Origin: Piliocolobus tephrosceles
Lineage: Eukaryota; Chordata; Mammalia; Primates; Cercopithecidae
DNA length: 64,000 nucleotides
Direction: 5' to 3'
Assembly: GCF_002776525.5 (NCBI RefSeq)
Contig: NC_045437.1
Coordinates: 140,121,639-140,185,638, forward strand
Within the stretch, counting starts at the first letter, position 1, and each line of letters opens with the position of its first letter. The notes below the pieces were generated by a model that did no database searches, had not been told where the DNA came from, and saw only the letters and a list, made by a program, of their open reading frames with translations. Below, piece by piece: positions 45,966 to 60,305 of this stretch. The position numbers were made by a program, and so were the translations under genes.

Positions 45966-46334
45966 CTTTAAGGCAGAGGCCATGCTCTCTGCCCAACCCG
46001 TGTCCTGGCCCCAGCCCCAGAAGACAGCTGCCCTGGCACCCATGCTTGCCACCCACAAAATCTCCCCTGCTCTTCCAGCTCCCCAATCCTGCCTTCCTCA
46101 TGTTGCCCCAGCACTGGCTCCTGTAATCATGCTGGGGTTCTGTTGTATCCTATCATTGTGTCACGAGATTGTTTCCTGGGGGATAGGGAGCTGTTACAAG
46201 ATGGGGGCTCCTTGAAGACAGGGTGGTGAGAAGCTGGGCTTTACTCTGGGTCCCCCATATCTGCTGGGTGACTGAATATGCTGAAAACAAGAGAGCCCAA
46301 GGAAACAGGCATCAGTTTTTTTTTTAATGACCTA
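45966..46334. other. Intron 1 unique sequence
   Basis: Nothing recognised. Confidence 0.5.
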
Positions 46335-46822
<488 letters not shown>

Positions 46823-47439
46823 GACTTAGCCTGCAGGTGGATCAGAGAGCGCTTCCGTGAATAGATGGTGCTTACACTCACAGAAGCATGAACAGGAGCT
46901 GCTCAGGCATAAGGAGAGGGGGAGGGAATGAATGCAGGCAGAGGATGCAGCATGAGTAAAGGCCCTGCTATGACAACACTCATTTCTCCTCATCTGGCCT
47001 CTGCCTGGGCAGGTCATATTTGCAAGGCTGGTAGTGTAAACCAGAGATGGCTGCCGTGCAGCAATGACTATTGCAAACCTCCACCTAATGCCACCCTGGG
47101 ACCTGCCCAGACAGGCCAATCCCCTGGACAGACTGGGATGATAACCTCAGGTCTGAACGAGGCCAGAATCCTCACCACATCTTAATCACATGAGCTCCAG
47201 GATTCTGCTCCCACCTCCAGAAACAGGGAGCTCGCTCCCTGCAGACACAATCCCTTCCATCTTGGCTTACTCTAATTTTTTTTTTTTTTTTAAGTCTTCT
47301 CATTACACTGAGTTGAAGTCAGCCTCTCCTGGCCCATCCACCCACTGGATATGCCTTCCAGCACCTCACACAACAAGTCTACTTCTGCTGGCCAGAGCAA
47401 CGCCAGCAGTGGGCCCTGACTGTCATCCCCTGGTACTAA
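46823..47439. other. Intron 1 unique sequence
   Basis: Contains a T-run at 47275-47293. Nothing else recognised. Confidence 0.5.
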
Positions 47440-47575
47440 ACTTCTCCAGGCTAGCCACCTACCTCTCTTAGCCTTGGTTGTTACATCTGCTAAAAGGGAA
47501 TAATAATAATGCCTATCTCTTACTGCTGTTGTGAGGATTAAATGAGCTCTTTAGTCAATAATATCAACTACAATA
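47440..47575 (+). repeat. MIR 3' fragment
   Basis: 'ttggttgttacatctgctaaaagggaataataataatgcctatctcttactgctgttgtgaggattaaatgagc'. Confidence 0.7.
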
Positions 47576-47765
47576 ATAATGATAACTCACATAGATTGGG
47601 CTCACAGTGTGTTATCTTTCTAAATGCTGTCAGATGGGGACAATTATCATCCCCTTTGTACAGAGGAAGAGCTAAACAGCTTGCCCACGTTCTCACACAT
47701 AGGAAGCAGCCCAGCAGGGACCTGAACACAGGCCACCTGGCTCCAGAGCCTGGCACTCAACCTTT
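47576..47765 (-). repeat. MIR fragment, opposite orientation
   Basis: 'gtcagatggggacaattatcatcccctttgtacagaggaagagctaaacagcttgccc'. Adjoins the previous MIR head to head. Confidence 0.65.
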
Positions 47766-48119
47766 GCTCTGTATGGATCTCCTAGTCACCTGCCCCAAGA
47801 CCAAGCCCATGTCACCTATCTCTGCCACCATCCTCTTCCCCTTCCCAAGCAAAGTGAGGCTGGGTGGGAGGCCTCAAAAAGCTCTAGCCCATAGCAGTGT
47901 GGGGCACGGTTCCCTGGTTACAAGGACAGCCACAGGGCTGCCAGCCTAGTGGCACCTTCCCAGCCAGCCCAATTTATCTGGTGTAAGCTTTAGACATCCT
48001 TCAACATGGTCACCAGGGAGGAAATTGAGCCCGTGGAACTTGAGCACCTTAGGCTTGATGACAGGGCATAACAAAGAAATCCTGTCCAGCTTCCTAGACG
48101 AGACCAGATGTTCCCACAT
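47766..48119. other. Intron 1 unique sequence
   Basis: Nothing recognised. Confidence 0.5.
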
Positions 48120-48230
48120 GCCATGCAAATTGCTCTATCTCTCCAGGCCTCAGTTTCCTCATCTGCACATGCCATCTCGGGCCATTAGGCAGAAAGTTCA
48201 GAAACTCAAATTCCAGGGATTCTTTCTCTC
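48120..48230 (+). repeat. MIR core fragment
   Basis: 'ctccaggcctcagtttcctcatctgcacatgcc'. Confidence 0.6.
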
Positions 48231-48289
48231 ATCTCTAAAAGGACAGATCCCCCCTAGCTACAAACAATGATCACAACAACTGTTATCTT

Positions 48290-48490
48290 TGAACAGCTTC
48301 TACTTACTGCACACTTCCTATGTCAAAGCACCTCCCAAACAAAACAGAACTATTATTGCCCCCATTGTGAAGTTAAGGAAACTGATTTCCACGGAGATTT
48401 AGGTAATTTACCCTAGATCATGCAGTTAATAGTGACAGAATGGGGATTTGAACCCAGGACTTTTGATTCCACTCTACAACAATGCACACC
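48290..48490 (-). repeat. MIR SINE
   Basis: 'ctattattgcccccattgtgaagttaaggaaactg...gatttgaacccaggac'. Confidence 0.75.
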
Positions 48491-50139
48491 CCCATTGGAA
48501 ACCAGTCATGTATAGCCCCTGCCTCCAGAGCACAGAGCCTAGAGGAGATGAGACTGTCTTTAGGAAGCTAGAGTTCAAAGGTAGGAGCCGAAGGGCCCAT
48601 GACAGGTCCAGGTAACAGGTTCTGCACATGTAAAGGAGGGAGCAGGCAATGCCAGCTCTGGAGAATTAGGGATGGCTGCATGGAAGAGGTGACCCTGGAG
48701 CTGGGTAGGGAGGATTTTGGGGTGAGCAAGGGGAAGTGACTGGAGTGCAGCATGTTCACCATGAGCAGATTTGTAGAGGCAGGAGGGGCCAGGAGCACAG
48801 CCAGGGAGAGGGAAAGAGGCCAGTGCTGCTTGAGGGTTGAGGGGGAGTGGGAGAGGGGGCACTGCAGTCACACAGCAGGCCCTTCCCATACATTGCCCTC
48901 AAATAAACAAACGCTCATTCATCATGCACATTTTAAAATTAGATTAATCCAATCTGTATTAAAGAAATAAGGTGAGTAGAAATAAAAAGGACCAGGAGGC
49001 AACTTAGCACAAACTCTCCTCCATCTAGATAAGCATTTTGACGGCAAATTGGCTTTAGCCCTGAGGCCACAGGGTCCAGGACCTCTGCCCCCAAAACATC
49101 CACCCCTTCCACTGTGCTCCACACCTCCAAGCCGGAAGCTGCTAGGCAGAGCTTTGTAAGAGCCCCACAGACAGAGAAAGCAGCTTTGCTGGTGACCCCT
49201 AGAAACGAAGAGAGCCTCCTTTAACCTTCACTGCAGGGAAGGAGGGGAACAACCCCTCCCCTCCGCCCCGTCTTCACTTTCAAATCCACAAACTCACCAG
49301 CCCTTTTGCCCTAAGCCCTACTGATTCAGCCTGATTCATGATGTAGCCTTATTTCTTCACAGGTGAGGAAAGAGAGACTGACCCCATTTCACAGATGAGA
49401 AATGGAAGCAGAGGGTTCAAGTCCTCTGTGAAAGCACAGTCCTTAGCCCAGCTCTGGCCACTGCTCCAGACATCCCCAAGAGGCCCCTTGACAGTCAGCT
49501 GGACTGAGTGTATTCCAAAGGGCAAGGACTCTCCCAGTGGAGCTCTGCAGGCCAGGCCAAATGGAACTCCCCAGGATGTGCAGGAAGGGCAACTCCAAAG
49601 CTATGAGAAAAGCAGGGGGTGGAAGTGGGCCGGGCACCATTCAAATGCTGAGATTCTTGGGTGAAAAGGGAACTGAGAGTGGCCACCCAGGCCTGCCCCT
49701 GCTGGTGCATCCTCCTGCCACTTCTGCAGCTCTCCAGGCTCTTTGCATACCTTCAGCCATGCTATTCTCGCCTTCTTTCTGGGCAGCTTACTTCCTGGCT
49801 AGCTTCCTTGGAGCTGTCACCCTTGTTGCTTTCTCCATCCTCAGGAACTCTGAAGGACAAGACTATGCCCCCTACCTGTAGAGGGCCTTTCAGGGATTTG
49901 AAAGCAGTAATACTGCCCCTTAAGGGTTATTCACCAAACCTTAAGACCACCTGTGATGACCCCAAATGCCAAGACAGCTACAAAGTCCTGCAGCTTCCCC
50001 CGCCTTTCCTCTCAGTCCACTGCCTGAGTCAGCCTGTGGTCAGCTTTCTGCAGGACCATGATGAGCGCCATCTCTGGCCTGGTCTTAACCCTGCCAGTCT
50101 TGCTACCATCTTTGGTCAAAAGACCCCTGAGAAGCAACA
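48491..50139. other. Intron 1, largely unique
   Basis: MIR trace at 49350-49420 ('ccccatttcacagatgagaaatgg'). No exon or promoter called. Confidence 0.45.
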
Positions 50140-50385
50140 CAGCAAGGCAGAAATAATTCAGGCCTGGGTTCAAATTCCAGCTCTACAAGTGACTCCACCC
50201 CTCTGAGCCTCTATTTCCCCATCTGAAAATGGGGCAGGGATAGGGGTTACCAGCAGCAGCAGCAGCAGGAGCAGCAGCAGCTACTTTGCAGGGTTTTGTG
50301 AGATTTCAATGGGGTGTCTGTAAAGAGCCTGGCATGGTGCCTGACACAAGGCACAGGAACAGGCATCGAGTCAATGAGCTACTTA
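50140..50385 (+). repeat. MIR SINE containing a CAG tract
   Basis: 'caggcctgggttcaaattccagctctac', 'cccatctgaaaatggggcagg', 'agagcctggcatggtgcctgacac'. An interrupted CAG repeat (50253-50280) lies in its 3' part. Confidence 0.8.
50253..50280. repeat. Interrupted (CAG)n
   Basis: Five to six CAG units, one GAG/CAG variation, then three more; inside the MIR. Confidence 0.9.
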
Positions 50386-50394
50386 CAACCCTCT

Positions 50395-50560
50395 GTCCTC
50401 TCTATAGGCTCCAGAATAAAATCCAAACTCCTGAGCAGGGCACTGCAGGCTCCGCATGACCTAATCTTGTCTCCTATTGTCCCATTTCCCACAGTCTGCA
50501 CCCTCGAAAATACTTCCTTCTCCAGGAAGCCTTGCTGACATGAATAAGCAGAGAGCGTTT
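50395..50560 (+). repeat. L2 LINE fragment
   Basis: 'ccagaataaaatccaaactcctgagcagggcactgcaggctccgcatgacc...ttctccaggaagccttgctgac'. Confidence 0.75.
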
Positions 50561-52269
50561 CCTTCCACTCGCCTTCCAAAACCCATCTATAACTGATCAG
50601 ATCCTGCCCCATAGCCATCATTTGAATCCTTGTCTTCTGTCCCCCATCAGAACAGCCTCTCCAGAATCCAGCAGGACTGCACCCCATTTCATGTCCCCTG
50701 TCACCCTCAGCCACAGACATTTTCCATACACATTTCACAAATTACCCTAATGTTCCATTTCAAGTAAAGAATGTCCAAGTCCTCCAAACAGTCCAGATAT
50801 TTCAAGCCATATTCAAATCCAAATTCCAGGCCAGTAGAAGTCTGCCCAACCTCTAGAGACTTGCAGGCCTGGCTTTGGTCCCAAAGCATGGAAGGGTGGA
50901 AAAAGCACAGCCAAGCAGGTCCAAAGCCCAGGGCAGAGAGAGCTCTGGGCTGCCTAGACCAGAGCCCATTTGTGAGTTTCTCAGACGCCAACCCCCAGCC
51001 TATGATCTTAAATTCTTGACCACATCCTCAACTTGTGATTACAAAACTGTTCCTAGCACACCTCCTTGTGACAGGAGGCTCACTATCCATTTTCTCTTGC
51101 TTTGCTTGCTTGCTGGGGTCCTCCCTTTACTGTTGATTCCCCCAGAGGCCCTTCTTCTTGCTCTGACCACAGTGAAAGGGACAGTCTGACCATATGACAA
51201 GTCAGTCTTCCAACTCCTCCATTCAATGCCCTGCTTTTCTGAGTCCCCTCAATGTCCAGCAAAGCAACGGAATTTCCACATTTATTCCTACAAGCTATCG
51301 GCCCAGCAGGGTTCCCTATTCCCAGGGCCCTCAAAAAGCCTACAAACCCTGCAAAATCAGACACAGTGCTGGAACACCCCTCGGAGCAGGCTGAAATGCA
51401 CAAACTTCCCTTCCCCAAGAACTTCTCTCATTATCTACCCCCACCCACCACACTGTTTCTCAGCCCTAGATTTAAGATGTTGTTAATTAAACTGCAATTT
51501 GTTTTCCATTTTTAAAGTAATTACTCAAGGACCTCAATCAGAGCCTGATCAGTACTCATAAGATGTCACCCTCACCAAATGATTGGGCCAGCCCAGGGTG
51601 TGAAAGCCAGCAGAAGTCTAAGCCACCTCACACATTCACTTGTGGAATATTTACTGAGGGCCTGCAGGGTGCCCAGTACTGAGCTAGCTAGGCTCAGGAA
51701 CCTGTACACACATGCATTCTCCATTAGGGTTCTGCAATCCTGACACTATTACTACCCTCAAGGACTTTGGGGTTGGGGCATCCAGACCTGTCTATTAGTT
51801 AGCAATGAGGACCCCTGCCATGGCCAAGTTACACAAGAACACCCTTGCCCCACCTCTGCCCCCCGCTGATCTGAAAGTAACCTGGTCTGAATGAAAAGAT
51901 GCGGCTGTCCCTGGGTGCCAGGGAGAGAGGCCTGTTGACAAAGCCACCAGCTGTCTCCAGTCACAGCCAGGGAGACGGGCTTCTCCCTGCACCACCGGCA
52001 CTGCCATAGACCCAGTAGCCAGCAACAGCACTTGGACCATTAGGGAGTTCCAGGCCCAGTCTCCAACTGACCTCCCCCCTGCTCCAGCTGCCTATGTTAA
52101 CAAGAGCCAGGGCACAAGACCTCACTTGGAACAAGTACCAGGCAGAAGGGAGCATTACCTGCGGGTGGGGGAAATGGTGAAGAGGACAGATGTCCCCATA
52201 ATTTCAACTGAAAATGAAACTGTACAAGGCCAAAGTCATAAAAATTTTTTAAAAAAGGAGAAATAAACT
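50561..52269. other. Intron 1 near the promoter, largely unique
   Basis: 51480-51560 is AT-rich and repeat-free. 51640-51760 has MIR-like traces. No exon recognised. Confidence 0.45.
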
Positions 52270-52500
52270 GTGAGCTGTCACAGCAAGACATTGTAGGGAT
52301 CTGTGGTTGAGACACAGGCTGAGAAATGGAGGTAAAATTCCAGCTCCACCACTTTCTATCTGTGCGACCTTTACAACCCTGTGCCTCAGTTTCCCCCTCC
52401 ATAGAATGTGGTTAACAGTAATTGGGGGAGAATTAAATATGAATGTATGTAAAGCAATGAATTCGTCCAGCGCCTAACACACGGTAAACGTGAAATGTAC
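52270..52500 (+). repeat. MIR SINE
   Basis: 'cctgtgcctcagtttccccctccatagaatgtggttaacag...agcgcctaacacacgg'. Confidence 0.7.
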
Positions 52501-52519
52501 TTGTTGAATATAAGCATGC

Positions 52520-52660
52520 CACCATTTGCTGAGGTACCACACACTCCTCTCATCCTTACTCTAGCAAATACTATTCTCCCCATTTTACAGGTGAAGCAAC
52601 TGAGGCTAGGGGAAGGTAGGGAACCCACTCAAGGTCACACCGCTGGAAACTTGACAAACA
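52520..52660 (-). repeat. MIR fragment
   Basis: 'ctattctccccattttacaggtgaagcaactgaggc...ctcaaggtcacaccgc'. Confidence 0.7.
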
Positions 52661-53119
52661 GCCAGGTTGCTCTGAACAGACCAGGGGGCAAAACTGCCTG
52701 CAGGCCATTCTGAAAGCTCTCCAAGGTGGGGAGGGCGACAATGGGGCGTTCAGGGGGTGGGGCTCTGTATTCCCTGAGCCTCACAGGGCACACCGGGGTG
52801 CTCGAGTCTGCAAAGAGCCAAGTGGCCAGTCCCCGGATTCCCGGCCGGTCCCAGAGCTCACCCGTCCCACGGGTGGCCCCTCCTCACCCCTGTCCCAGGG
52901 CGTTAAAGAGCTGCCTGCAAAGGGAGAACTTCTTGCTCCCGAGACCCTGAGGAAGGAGGGGAGTTAGAGACCAGGCCGCTCAGAGCCCGCAGAAAACCGG
53001 TCCGGCTGCCTTAGCCTTCGCGAAGCAGGACCCGGCCTCTAACCCCCTCCCTCGCTAGACAAAAGTTTCCCCTGTTCGGGAGCAGCGGAGGGGGAGGGGG
53101 CATTCCTCGTGAGTGACAT
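52661..53119. other. GC-rising shoulder of the CpG island
   Basis: Repeat-free; CpG density increases towards the island. Includes a purine-rich G run at 53087-53100. No exon called. Confidence 0.5.
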
Positions 53120-53373
53120 TATCCGTGACCTACAGCTGCCGCGCTGCCCTCGCCGGCACCCCAGCCTGCCCTCAGCCCCGCGCGGCCCCCCACCCCTTTG
53201 TCCTCCCACCCCCGCGCGCGGGGCCCGGCCGACTCCACCCGCCCGCCCGGCGCCCGCCCGCACCAAACTTGCGCCGGCGGCCGCTGGGGCCCCGCGCGGC
53301 CTGCACGCCGGGCTCGGGCCCCGCCGGCTAGGCGACAGGGGACTGGCAGGCCCGGGCCCTCCCGGCCTCTTAC

Positions 53374-53860
53374 CTGCCACGGCTGGGGCGCCACTCGGGG
53401 GAAGGGGCGCTCCCGGAGAGGAGCGGGACGCCTGGTTCCCCTGGGCCGTGCGTGCGCCTCCGGGCTCCAGCCCGGGCCAGGGTTAACCCCTTCGCGGCCG
53501 CCTCCCGCCGCTCCCACCCCCGCTCCACGCCGCCGCCGCCGCCTCCTCCCGCCCGCTCTCCTCCCCCTCCCGCTCCCTCCCGGTGCCCAGCCCCCAGTCC
53601 CGGCCCGGCGCTGCGCCGGGGCAGCTCGCAGCCTCCCCCTCGTCCCGCGGCGGGGAGGGGTCTCCCTGGAGACTGGAGGTTGGGGCGCGCTGCCTCGCCC
53701 CCTAGCCCGGAGGGGCGTACCTGTGCGCCGAGAGCCCCCCAGCCCGTCTCCCCTTACCTCCTCGGCCCAGCGCCTACCTCCCCGAATCGCGGCCTCTGGG
53801 AGCGGGGTTCGATTCCGTGATGCCGCGTGGGTGCCGGCCAGAGAAGGGTTCCGGGGGCCG
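53374..53860 (-). other. NDST1: Probable NDST1 non-coding exon 1 (5' UTR), extent uncertain
   Basis: The minus strand shows a near-consensus donor, GGCAG then GTAAGAGG, with the exon side ending at 53374 inside the CpG island. It is the best donor on that strand here and would open a 35.6-kb intron to the first coding exon. Weaker or alternative minus-strand donors lie at about 53719 (CACAG/GTACGC), 53757 and 53775, so the 5' end and choice of first exon are open. The upper limit is only a guess from CpG density. No coding is claimed. Inference from sequence signals, without transcript evidence. Confidence 0.5.
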
Positions 53861-53890
53861 GGACGGCCGGCGGGCGTGCGGTGAGCGCCC

Positions 53891-53911
53891 CGGGGCGGGG
53901 GCTGGGGCGGG
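53891..53911 (+). promoter_or_regulatory. Pair of GC boxes (Sp/KLF type)
   Basis: Two GGGGCGG motifs within 21 bases in the CpG island, a typical arrangement for a TATA-less promoter. Confidence 0.5.
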
Positions 53912-53998
53912 ACCGGGCGCTGCTATCGGGACTGGATTTCTCGACTTCCACCCGGATTCTCCCTCGGCCCTCCCGGCCGATTCGGTGCTGCTCGGCGA

Positions 53999-54008
53999 CC
54001 ACGTGACG
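53999..54008. promoter_or_regulatory. E-box overlapping a CRE half-site
   Basis: CCACGTGACG: a palindromic CACGTG E-box (USF/MYC/TFE type) followed by TGACG, the half-site of ATF/CREB factors. It lies at the upstream shoulder of the CpG island. A motif match only. Confidence 0.45.
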
Positions 54009-54596
54009 CGGGCTGCCTTTGACCCCTATCTCCGAGCGGGTAGGGGGCGGGGGCCGGAGGGGGTGTCAGATGCAGGACCCACGAGGGCCGGGGCGGCTGC
54101 CTGGCGTCCCCGAGGTGGTGACCCCGGGAAACAAAGCCCGGGGGGAAACCAACAAGTTATTCGGGGTCAGAGACGAAACAGCGCTGGGGGTCGGGAGAGG
54201 CGGCAGAGAGAATGTGAGAGACAAAGACCCGCGCCCGCCGCGGCTCTGAGGGCCCTGGGAGCGCTCCAGCTAGGCTCGAGAGGGCCTCCAGGCTCTTACA
54301 CCGCTGGGCTTGTGACAGCTCTCCAGGACCTCCTGGGACAGCTCCCGGACCACCAGTGCTCTGCCAGAGTGACCCCTCCTGGGCAGACCGTCCCTCCCCC
54401 AACACATACCTTTGCCCTGACTCTCGAAAACCCATTTATCGTGATTATCTGGTTCATTTACTGGTTTCATTGTTTACTAGAATGTCATCTCTCCCAACAA
54501 GTTGTTCCCAGCAGAATCCCCTCTCCTGGCACAAAACAAGCAGATGAAGAGGTAAATGACCTTGTGCAAATCTCTTCTCCCGCTGAGCTTGTCTCC

Positions 54597-54621
54597 CACC
54601 CCCACCCCCCCACCCCCCCGT
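54597..54621. repeat. C-rich run
   Basis: Several C tracts of 4-7 bases separated by A; on the minus strand four G runs could form a G-quadruplex. Confidence 0.7.
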
Positions 54622-54639
54622 TATTCTAACCATCCCAAG

Positions 54640-54770
54640 GACTCTGCAAATTAGGCAGAATGACAGTGGTTGTCCCCATTAAACAGATGGGAACAATGAG
54701 GCTCAGAGAGATGAGATGGCTTGGCAGGTTAATGAGAGCCTAGGCTGGCACTCGGATCGGCCTGCTCCCA
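54640..54770 (-). repeat. MIR fragment
   Basis: 'attaaacagatgggaacaatgaggctcagagagatgagatgg'. Confidence 0.6.
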
Positions 54771-54822
54771 GTGGATGGCTTTCTGCCATCCCATGAGCCA
54801 GCCTGTAAAATGAGCAGGTTGA

Positions 54823-55301
<479 letters not shown>

Positions 55302-55302
<1 letters not shown>

Positions 55303-55612
55303 GCCGGGTGTGGTGGCTCACGCCTATAACCCCAACACTTTGGGAGGTTGAGGCAGGCGGATCACTTGAGGTCAGGAGTTGGAGACCAGCCTGGCCAACA
55401 TGGTGAAACCTGTCTCTACTAAAAATACAAAAAAAAAAAAAAAAAAATTCACTGTGCATGGTGGCAGGTGCCTGTAATCCCAGCTACTCTGGAGGCTGAA
55501 GCAAGAGAATCGCTTGAACCCAGGAGGTGTAGGTTGCAGTGAGCTGTGCCACAGCACTCCATCCTGGGTGACAGAGCAAGACTCTGTCTCAAAAAAAAAA
55601 AAAAAAAAAAAA
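55302..55612 (+). mobile_element. Alu, first of a tandem run
   Basis: Dimeric Alu with an expanded middle A run. Begins where copy A of the duplication ends. Confidence 0.94.
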
Positions 55613-55923
55613 GGCTGGGTGTGGTGGCTCCCGCCTGTAATCCCAACACTTTGGGAGGCCAAGGTGGGTGGATCACGAGGTCAGGAGTTCCAGACTAGCC
55701 TGGCCAACATGGTAAAACGCTGTTTCTATTAAAATACAAACATTAGCCAGGTGTGGTGATACATACCTGTAATCCCAGCCACTCAGGAGCCTGAGGCAGG
55801 AGAATCACTTGAACCTGGGAGGCAGAGGTCGCAGTGGGCAGAAGTTGCAGTGGGCAGAGATCACGCCATTGCACTCCAGCCTGGGCAACAGAGTGAGACT
55901 CCGTCTCAAAAAAAAAAAAAAAA
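55613..55923 (+). mobile_element. Alu, second of a tandem run
   Basis: Starts directly at the tail of the previous Alu. Contains a short internal duplication ('gcagtgggcaga', about 55832-55860). Confidence 0.94.
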
Positions 55924-57332
<1,409 letters not shown>

Positions 57333-57432
57333 NNNNNNNNNNNNNNNNNNNNNNNNNNNNNNNNNNNNNNNNNNNNNNNNNNNNNNNNNNNNNNNNNNNN
57401 NNNNNNNNNNNNNNNNNNNNNNNNNNNNNNNN
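57333..57432. other. Assembly gap, 100 N
   Basis: Conventional length for a gap of unknown size. The sequence on its right is not Alu. Confidence 1.
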
Positions 57433-57906
57433 TAAACTCTAAATGGCCACAAACATTTTTCTTTAATATGACTCTTAACTTACTTTCTCTAAACTTCAGT
57501 TTGATATGTAGTAGTTGTTGGTACCATAGTAGTTGTGTAGTTCAAACTCACCAGTCATGAGTTTTCATTCTTGGATATGTTAGTGTCTTTGAGGTCAGGA
57601 AGAAAGAACAGAAGTCACTAATGTTAATAGCAGAAACTTTAACATTATAGGAATAAAAGTGGTAATAATAGATGAGCAGAAACCTTAATTCAAGAAATAC
57701 TTGTTTCAAAAAATTATTATTCTGTACCTTCTGTGTAAAATGCCCATTACTAGGCCTGGGCCCTGGACTTTAAAAGAGCATATAGTCTAGTTGTAATGGA
57801 TCGATAATTTAAAATGTAAAGGAAGGGGTAAGGGAAGCAGCCGTATATGAATTCCTTAGAAGGAAAGTTGGTGTTATTTTCCCTTTTTCTTTCCTTTTCT
57901 TTCTTT
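57433..57906. other. AT-rich unassigned block right of the gap
   Basis: About 470 bases with base composition unlike the GC-richer flank. No gene or repeat recognised; may be misplaced (see findings). Confidence 0.5.
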
Positions 57907-58516
<610 letters not shown>

Positions 58517-58526
58517 AGAGGGGAGC

Positions 58527-59214
58527 ATATTGAGGGAGATTTTACAGGAGGCATCTTCTGAGCAGGGTCAGCAAGAATGGATGGGATCAGGGTGGGGAGA
58601 TGGACATTCCCAGCACAAGGAACAACTTGTACAAAGGCCACGTGGAAGGCTCAGGAAAAGCAGAGTGTTGCATGGGGGAAGGGGATGGAGGAAGCAGGAA
58701 GGAAAAAAATGAGCAAGAAAACTGGAGAGGTGGTCAGGAGCAGATGATGGGTGACCTTGTGTGTGACAAGGTCCACGGACTGGACCTTATCCTGAGGGCC
58801 TGGCAGAATGAGCAGACTGTGGGCAGGTGAAAGAGGTGATAGGAGTAACCTGTGGGAATGTGGAGGGGAAGGGAAGGGCTGGAAGCCAACAGGTCAGTCA
58901 GGTCAGGGAGCCAAGCTCCCTGGCTCACTAGGGGAGGGGCAGATCCACAGCTTTTGGGGACAGCCTGTGAATTGGGGTGACTTCATGTCTCTGGCAGCCC
59001 TTGTTCCTCTTCTCAGGTCTTCTGAGTTACTCTTCACTGAGCCGGGCCCAAATCCTTCCAACTCGCTGTCACCCGGAGAGCCTATAAGGAGGCGAGGCCC
59101 AGGCCCCACCCAGGGAGCTGGTTGCCACGGGTCCAGGTGAAGCGTGGGACGTACATTTCTAACCACACCCTGGGAGGTTCTGAGGAAGACTGCTCTTGAG
59201 GGCCTGGCTCCTCC
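58527..59214. other. Upstream flank
   Basis: 58545-58840 resembles an old mammalian repeat of the kind at 12170-13130; the rest is unique. No exon called. Confidence 0.4.
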
Positions 59215-60030
59215 CTCTCCATAGGACCATCCCCTGCCTAGACTCCATCCTCGACCCCAGGTGGCTCCCACTACCCACTTCACACCCCCGCTGGGGCTAT
59301 CCCAAAGTCAGCTCCAACTCAGTAAGTCAAAGGCTGAACTCACCAACCTGCTTCTCCTCTTCCTCCAGTGTGTCCAATTCACATGTTCAGTCCTAAAACC
59401 TGACACTCCACTCGTCCCCACATCCCATCCATGAGCCAGTCCCATAGGTCCTGTGTCCAGTTTTCTTCCCTAACCCAACCCCATCTTTTCTTTTCTTTTG
59501 AGATGAAGTCTTGCTCTGTTGCCCAGGCTGGAGTGCAGTGCTGTGATCTCAGTTCACTGCAACCTCCGCCGCCTGAGTTCAAGCAATTCTCTGCTTCAGC
59601 CTCCTGAGTAGCTGGGACTATAGGCGCCTGCCATCACGCCCAGCTAATTTGTTTATATTTTTAGTAGAGATGGGGTTTCACCATCTTAGCCAGGCTGATC
59701 TTGAACTCCTTACCTCGTGATCCATCCGCCTTGGCCGGTGCTGGGATTACAGGTGTGAGTCACCGCACCCGGCCCTCTTATCACTACCACCCTAGTCCAA
59801 GCTGCACAGGTCTCTGCCCTGACCATGTTTACAGCCTCCTCACTGTATCTGTCCCTCTCTCTGACTCTATTGCAACATCATCATGACCATTTCCTAATTA
59901 AAACCACAAGAATGGCCCATAGTTCCCAGGATAAATTATCTGCCTTGTCCTGCCTTATTGGCTCCACCGCCCTCAGCAGTATACTCCACCTTCCCCTTTA
60001 CCTAATTTCCCATGTAGAGTATGGATGCCA
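59215..60030 (+). repeat. L2 LINE split by an Alu
   Basis: 'ccatccatgagccagtcccataggtcctgtgtccag' and, after the Alu, 'caccctagtccaagctgcacaggtctctgccctg' fit L2 3' sequence. Confidence 0.6.
59486..59774 (-). mobile_element. Alu, inverted
   Basis: Inverted Alu inside the L2, with a small deletion near its right end. Confidence 0.93.
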
Positions 60031-60079
60031 TAATATGCCATAAGATTAGAGTTTAAAATAAAAATAAATAAATAAAATA

Positions 60080-60297
60080 GAGTATGGACTTAAGCTAGTC
60101 TTCCTGGGTTTGAATCCCGACTCTGCCACATATAAACTATGTGACCTTGGGTCAGTTTTGCAAGCTTTCTGTGGTCAGTCGTCCTCTCTAAAGTGTGGAT
60201 AATAATAGTACAACATACCTCCCAGGGCTGTTGTGAGAATTAAATTAGTTAAATATGTAAAGCCCTCAATGTGTTATCTGTTACAGGACAAGCACTG
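60080..60297 (+). repeat. MIR SINE, near full length
   Basis: 'tcctgggtttgaatcccgactctgccacatataaactatgtgaccttggg...ctcccagggctgttgtgagaattaaatt'. Confidence 0.85.
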
Positions 60298-60305
60298 TAC
60301 AGTTA

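Larger units (their letters stand above)
53120..54270. promoter_or_regulatory. CpG island, probable NDST1 promoter (possibly bidirectional)
   Basis: About 1.1 kb of GC-rich, CpG-dense DNA in an otherwise CpG-poor, Alu-rich region, free of interspersed repeats. It carries GC boxes (53891-53911, two GGGGCGG motifs), a long pyrimidine-rich segment with CCG triplets (53520-53600), an E-box at 53999-54008 and many GGG runs. It lies upstream of the only gene present and contains good minus-strand splice donors. TATA-less CpG promoters usually start at dispersed positions, so no single start is called. A plus-strand donor-like site (GCG/GTGAGC, about 53880) would fit a divergent non-coding transcript, but this is speculation. 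Confidence 0.8.

Noticed and set aside
49661..50206. 181-codon plus-strand open frame in intron 1
   Set aside because: Ser/Leu/Pro-rich chance frame extending into a MIR; no protein family recognised.
53198..53884. Plus-strand open reading frame of 228 codons in the CpG island
   Set aside because: Pro/Arg/Ala-rich translation of CCG/CGC repeats, antisense to the probable exon 1. No homology or splice structure to support it.
53817..54629. Plus-strand open reading frame of 270 codons leaving the CpG island
   Set aside because: GC-rich islands give long chance frames. The composition is low-complexity Arg/Gly/Pro, there is no recognisable domain, and the 3' part crosses ordinary intergenic sequence.
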